Made by a program: the position numbers and the translations under genes. The notes under the pieces are model-generated. The model searched no databases, was not told the origin of the DNA, and saw only the letters and a list, made by a program, of their open reading frames with translations. A stretch of 64,000 nt of DNA, taken from Xiashengella succiniciproducens (GTDB lineage Bacteria; Bacteroidota; Bacteroidia; Bacteroidales; Marinilabiliaceae). The DNA lies in assembly GCF_023674465.1 (NCBI RefSeq), contig NZ_CP098400.1, positions 2,322,801 to 2,386,800 of the forward strand, in the 5' to 3' direction. Position 1 is the first letter of the stretch. Each line of letters begins with the position of its first letter. Below, one piece after another: positions 60,921 through 64,000 of the stretch.

Positions 60921-60944
60921 AAGGGGATCCAGCCGGATCCTCTT
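60921..60944. terminator. Terminator between the FKBP gene and the pRiA4b-like gene
   Basis: Arms 60921-60930 and 60935-60944 pair with one G-T mismatch around AGCC. The T-run is better for the minus strand (TTTTATTTTTTA), weak for the plus strand. Confidence 0.65.
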
Positions 60945-60954
60945 TCTTATTCTG

Positions 60955-61539
60955 TCAGTCTATCATTGGCAGACAACCGAAGTCATCCTCAAGCAACAGA
61001 CTATTTACATAATCTATATCAAACTCATCTGCATCCCAGTCATAATCCAACCACTCCATTAACTCTTCTCGGTCGGGGTGTCCGGGATGATTTAGAACCT
61101 TGAGCATCTGTTGGTATCCCTGTGGACCTCCGCAATCCTCAGGTGGGCAATTTCTTTCACCATCAACACATACTGGATAAATTGCAGTATTTTCAGGTTC
61201 GTGTATATCCTCCAGCACTACGTCATGAATCCAGTAGTCTCCAAGGTCATATACATACTGGAAACTGTCATCTCTCTTCTTCAGGATGTCCTTAAGCCTG
61301 ATGGAGGTATAGTCCATAAAGTTGGGCATATTCGAATAATCCTCATCTCCGATGCCGAATATCCTGCCGTTCTTTTCATACTGGTGCATGTGCGTATTCT
61401 CCCAGCCCATGGCTGTTTGAATAACCTTATGCAGGTCATGCAGAAACAAGTCATCAGGAACAAGCAGACGCCTCCATACTGAAGGTTTGATTTCTCTCAG
61501 CTCTATCTTGATCTGATATATGTCAGGCACTTTTATCAT
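60955..61539 (-). CDS. Plasmid pRiA4b ORF-3 family protein
   Basis: A 194-residue soluble protein of the pRiA4b ORF-3 family, unknown in function. Family features: 'IKIELREIKPSVWRRLLVP' near the N-terminus, 'LHDLHKVIQTAMGWENTHMHQY' (shown to MGWENTHMH), 'YDLGDYWIHDV', and 'CPPEDCGGPQGY', a Cys-containing motif that could bind metal. The tail is acidic. Despite the family name, nothing around suggests a plasmid or phage. It is a single gene with a terminator shared with the FKBP gene. Confidence 0.88.
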   Translation of the reverse strand: MIKVPDIYQIKIELREIKPSVWRRLLVPDDLFLHDLHKVIQTAMGWENTHMHQYEKNGRIFGIGDEDYSNMPNFMDYTSIRLKDILKKRDDSFQYVYDLGDYWIHDVVLEDIHEPENTAIYPVCVDGERNCPPEDCGGPQGYQQMLKVLNHPGHPDREELMEWLDYDWDADEFDIDYVNSLLLEDDFGCLPMID

Positions 61540-61658
61540 CCAGTACTATATTGCTTGGTGAATGCCTGCTTTAGTCTTACCGCCAGCAGGATTTAATCGC
61601 AAATATATGAAATAAAAGTAAGTGCTTTGAGACTGTCTCAAATAATTTGAAAGACCTG

Positions 61659-61689
61659 TTTGTTCTGCAACATAATATCTCTACTTTTA
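61659..61689 (+). promoter_or_regulatory. Candidate promoter for the cyclophilin gene
   Basis: TTTG at 61659-61662, a 19-nt spacer, then TACTTTTA at 61682-61689, which differs from TAnnTTTG only in the last base. The ATG is 26 nt downstream. Confidence 0.5.
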
Positions 61690-61714
61690 TACTTTAAATA
61701 TTAATAAAGCAATA

Positions 61715-62179
61715 ATGAAGACAGCAGAGATTCACACTTCCAAAGGGGTAATGAAACTACATTTTTACTTTGAAGATGCTCCGGGAACTGTGGCCAACTT
61801 TATCAAGCTGGCTGAAGAAGGTTTTTATGACGGATTACGATTTCACAGGGTAATACCCGACTTTGTGATTCAGGGAGGCTGCCCTTATTCCAGGGAAGCA
61901 GGAAATCCAAGAGTAGGCTCAGGAGGTCCTGGCTACGCGATCAAATGTGAACTGGATGGAAACAACCAGTACCACGACAGAGGAGTCATCAGTATGGCTC
62001 ATGCAGGAAGAGACACTGGCGGCTCTCAATTCTTTATCTGCCACAGCAGGAAGAACACAGCTCATTTGGACAGACGTCATACTTGTTTCGGCAAAGTATT
62101 TGAAGGCCTTGAAGTCATTGACCAGATCCGTCAGGGAGACCTGATTGAGAAGATTGTGATTGTTGATACAGAGGAGTAA
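61715..62179 (+). CDS. Cyclophilin-type peptidyl-prolyl isomerase
   Basis: A 154-residue cytoplasmic cyclophilin without signal peptide. Active-site motifs: '[13 protein letters not shown]' with the catalytic Arg and Phe, '[19 protein letters not shown]' with Met, Gln and Phe, and '[14 protein letters not shown]' with the substrate-binding loop. Human-type Trp is absent, as is usual in bacteria. It catalyses cis-trans isomerisation of prolyl bonds. Its own promoter candidate lies 26 nt upstream. Length is typical of PpiB. Confidence 0.93.
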   Translation: MKTAEIHTSKGVMKLHFYFEDAPGTVANFIKLAEEGFYDGLRFHRVIPDFVIQGGCPYSREAGNPRVGSGGPGYAIKCELDGNNQYHDRGVISMAHAGRDTGGSQFFICHSRKNTAHLDRRHTCFGKVFEGLEVIDQIRQGDLIEKIVIVDTEE

Positions 62180-62326
62180 AGGGATAGATAATTAAGTGTA
62201 GCGGATGTTTCAGTCAATACCAATATGTATCGTATGAAATATTTTTGCAAAAAAATTATTATTTGCGCATACTTGAAAAAAATCTCCTATCTTTAAATCA
62301 CTTATTAATTTCTTAAATACCTTAGA

Positions 62327-62665
62327 ATGAACATTTTTGTTGGCAGCTTACCCTTTCGTTTGGCTGAAGCTGAATTAAGAGAGCTATTTGAAGCTTATGG
62401 TGAAGTATCATCCGCACGTATCATTACTGACAAGTTTTCAGGAAAAAGCCGTGGATTCGGTTTTGTTGAAATGCCCGATGATGCAGAAGCTCAAAAGGCT
62501 ATTGATGAACTGAACAACTCACAAGTTGGCGGACGTACTATCGTGGTCAATAAGTCTGTAGAGAGAAAAGAAGGTGGAGGCGGTGAAAGACGTCGTCCTT
62601 CCGGAAATCAAAGAGGCGGAAGCTATGGCAGCGATAGAAGAAGCGGTGGCGGATATCACCGTTAA
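62327..62665 (+). CDS. RNA-binding protein with RRM domain and Gly/Arg-rich tail
   Basis: A 112-residue protein with one RRM (about 1-78). RNP2 is NIFVGSL (2-8) and RNP1 KSRGFGFV (40-47); both keep the aromatic residues that stack on RNA bases. The tail (about 85-112) is rich in Gly, Arg and Ser ('GGGGERRRPSGNQRGGSYG'), as in cold-shock RRM proteins of cyanobacteria and Bacteroidetes. The AT-rich upstream region has TATCTTTA at 62288-62295, near-consensus for a -7 box. A strong terminator follows. Role in RNA chaperoning is inferred from the family. Confidence 0.92.
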   Translation: MNIFVGSLPFRLAEAELRELFEAYGEVSSARIITDKFSGKSRGFGFVEMPDDAEAQKAIDELNNSQVGGRTIVVNKSVERKEGGGGERRRPSGNQRGGSYGSDRRSGGGYHR

Positions 62666-62685
62666 TTCTTATTGATCGGATATGA

Positions 62686-62715
62686 AAAACAGGCTACCTC
62701 TCGGTAGCCTGTTTT
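62686..62715. terminator. Terminator after the RRM gene, shared with the CDF gene
   Basis: A 13-bp perfect stem (62686-62698 with 62703-62715), loop TCTC, ends in A and T runs on both strands. It is 21 nt after the RRM stop and 24 nt beyond the CDF stop. Confidence 0.87.
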
Positions 62716-62738
62716 CTTTTCATACACCCTGCACTCCC

Positions 62739-63647
62739 TCAACAGCACTGAGAACAGTCTTCACCATCAAACTCCAGGGCTATCGTTGGATGATCCACTC
62801 CATAACTACGTATTATCCTATTAGCCTTGGTACGAATCTCAATCTGATCAGCCACTGTTACATCTGCATTTACCACCAGGTGAATACTCAAAATATTGAA
62901 AGTCCCATCCAGACTCCACACATGGGTGTCATGAAGGTCTTTGACCTTATCAAGTGCAAGCAACTCTTTCTCCATACCGTCCCTGTTAAAATCTGGCGGG
63001 GAAGTTTGCAGGAACACATTCAGAATATCTCTTAGATTTCTGATCACATTCACAAGGATAAATGTTGCCACACCTATTGACAGCAAAGGGTCTATCCAAT
63101 ACCAGGATGTATAATAGATTATTATTGACCCTACAAGGACGGCTACCCATCCCAGTACATCTTCAAGCATATGCAACATAACAGAGCGGCTATTGAGAGA
63201 TTTTCCGCCTCCACTTAACCTTAGGGCAGCTAGACCATTGAAGACGATGCCAAGTATGGACATCCACAACATACCGGTTGCCATTACCTCCTCTGGATTG
63301 ATTAGTCGCGGAATGGATTCATAGAGAATCAGCACACAGCCTATCACCAGAATACCACTGGTCAGCAATGCACCAAGTGTAGAATACCTCCTATAACCAT
63401 AGGTGTATTTCCGGTCCCTGGTTTTTTCCGCTTTTTTCTCAAACCACAAAGCACTGCTTATTGCTATCGTATCACCAAGATCGTGCACCGCATCTGAGAG
63501 GATGGCCATAGAGTTGGTCAGTGCCCCTGCGATAAACTCAATAATTGTAAAAAAGAAGTTTAGCAAGAAAGCACCAATCATCCGCTTTCTCACACCTATC
63601 ATATCATGTTCAGCTTCTCTTCTATGGAAGTGGTTGTGGTGGTCCAT
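62739..63647 (-). CDS. Cation diffusion facilitator, zinc type
   Basis: A metal/proton antiporter of 302 residues that exports Zn2+ or a related metal. The start at 63647 (MDHHNHFHRREAEHDM) gives a His-rich N-terminus; a longer frame adds 16 unlike residues. There are six membrane helices. TM2 carries 'LSDAVHDLGD' (H-x3-D) and TM5 'HMLEDVLGW' (H-x3-D), the HDHD set of zinc transporters. The C-terminal cytoplasmic domain (about 210-302) ends in 'DCSQCC', possibly a metal-binding tail. It is an exporter counterpart of the ZIP importer at 3531-4358. Confidence 0.92.
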   Translation of the reverse strand: MDHHNHFHRREAEHDMIGVRKRMIGAFLLNFFFTIIEFIAGALTNSMAILSDAVHDLGDTIAISSALWFEKKAEKTRDRKYTYGYRRYSTLGALLTSGILVIGCVLILYESIPRLINPEEVMATGMLWMSILGIVFNGLAALRLSGGGKSLNSRSVMLHMLEDVLGWVAVLVGSIIIYYTSWYWIDPLLSIGVATFILVNVIRNLRDILNVFLQTSPPDFNRDGMEKELLALDKVKDLHDTHVWSLDGTFNILSIHLVVNADVTVADQIEIRTKANRIIRSYGVDHPTIALEFDGEDCSQCC

Positions 63648-63846
63648 ATAATTAGGATTTATCACAAAGGAAACTAAAGCAATACAATTTTTCAAGCAAA
63701 TACAAACAAATGCAAGAATGTGTTTTCCAGCTTAGGTAACCAGGCTTTGATGAGGCATCTCCTAAAAATGCAATTGAGTTATGTATAATCAGATTCCAGT
63801 CTTAATTAAAAGACCTTAACCCAATCCCGGTTAATCGCAGTTTTTA

Positions 63847-63878
63847 TTTGCAATAGTAATTATGCAGTTGTATCTTCG
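63847..63878 (+). promoter_or_regulatory. Candidate promoter of the uronate isomerase gene
   Basis: TTTG at 63847-63850, a 20-nt spacer, then TATCTTCG at 63871-63878, one mismatch from TAnnTTTG. The ATG is 29 nt downstream. A 6-bp inverted repeat (TTAACC/GGTTAA, 63816-63821 and 63829-63834) lies just upstream. Confidence 0.55.
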
Positions 63879-63906
63879 TGTACGCTAACGACAATATAAC
63901 AAAAAA

Positions 63907-64000
63907 ATGGGACACTTTATAAATGAAGACTTTGCGTTGGAAGGCAAAAAGGCCAGGCAACTCTATCATGACTATGCCAGCCAGCTTCCCATTATAGATT
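63907..64000 (+). CDS. uxaC: Uronate (glucuronate) isomerase, 3' truncated
   Basis: Only the first 31 codons are inside the window. The start MGHFINEDFALEGKKARQL and the following 'LYHDYASQLPIID' match the UxaC N-terminus, where the ligand His pair comes soon after. The enzyme turns D-glucuronate and D-galacturonate into fructuronate and tagaturonate, the entry to uronate catabolism from pectin or alginate-like sources. The identification rests on this short segment, and the rest of the gene lies beyond the window edge. Confidence 0.75.
   Translation, partial: MGHFINEDFALEGKKARQLYHDYASQLPIID

Overview
The window reads as a chromosomal segment of a Bacteroidota (Bacteroidetes) bacterium, probably of the Bacteroidales/Marinilabiliales kind. 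The evidence is a type IX secretion (T9SS) sorting domain next to a PorP/SprF protein, a TonB receptor with a carboxypeptidase-like N-terminus, many lipoproteins, promoters of the Bacteroidetes type (TTG/TTTG, about 19-20 bp, TAnnTTTG), and almost no Shine-Dalgarno sequences. GC content is moderate and genes are dense. I found no tRNA, rRNA or CRISPR array.

Layout. 1-1798: 3' part of an S9 dipeptidyl-peptidase-like gene. 1981-2883: sugar nucleotidyltransferase-like gene. 5022-2884 (minus): compact operon of a DtxR-type metal regulator, a ZIP transporter and endonuclease III, with a promoter and palindromic operator ahead of it. 5255-6418: alkaline phosphatase. 11677-6491 (minus): TonB-dependent receptor plus a large choice-of-anchor-J lipoprotein. 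19452-11918 (minus): seven-gene V-type ATPase operon (E, DUF2764, A, B, D, I, K) whose K subunit carries the ligand set of a sodium-binding ring. 19786-21456: LacI-type regulator, DUF2752 and TM2 membrane proteins. 21472-23377 (minus): complete group II intron with its reverse transcriptase, directly behind the gcvP terminator. 27884-23553 (minus): pcm, an MBL-fold hydrolase and gcvP.

28140-34542: GH31 glucosidase, lytic transglycosylase, uvrA. 34636-40004: YqaA-type membrane protein, recG (minus), methyltransferase, lone LolD-like ATPase, cobalamin adenosyltransferase, DUF2795. 45558-40043 (minus): envelope-biogenesis operon of three SurA/PpiD-like chaperones and an LptA/OstA-like protein. 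47176-45707 (minus): guaB. 49250-47280 (minus): GH51 arabinofuranosidase. 49425-58605: an unknown lipoprotein, then a 1881-residue T9SS cargo adhesin, its PorP/SprF partner and a TPR/beta-propeller protein. 58711-64000: membrane protein, mnmD, FKBP lipoprotein, pRiA4b ORF-3-like gene, cyclophilin, RRM protein, zinc-type CDF exporter, and the start of uronate isomerase.

How the genes fit together: most are housekeeping or envelope genes. GH31, GH51 and uronate isomerase point to use of plant or algal polysaccharides. The ZIP importer with its DtxR regulator and the CDF exporter handle divalent metals. The adhesin cluster supplies T9SS-dependent surface display. I saw no clear undescribed multigene system. 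The best leads are the DtxR operator/promoter, the intron at a terminator, the TonB receptor with a non-SusD lipoprotein containing internal repeats, and a recurring TAnnTTCG variant of the -7 box.
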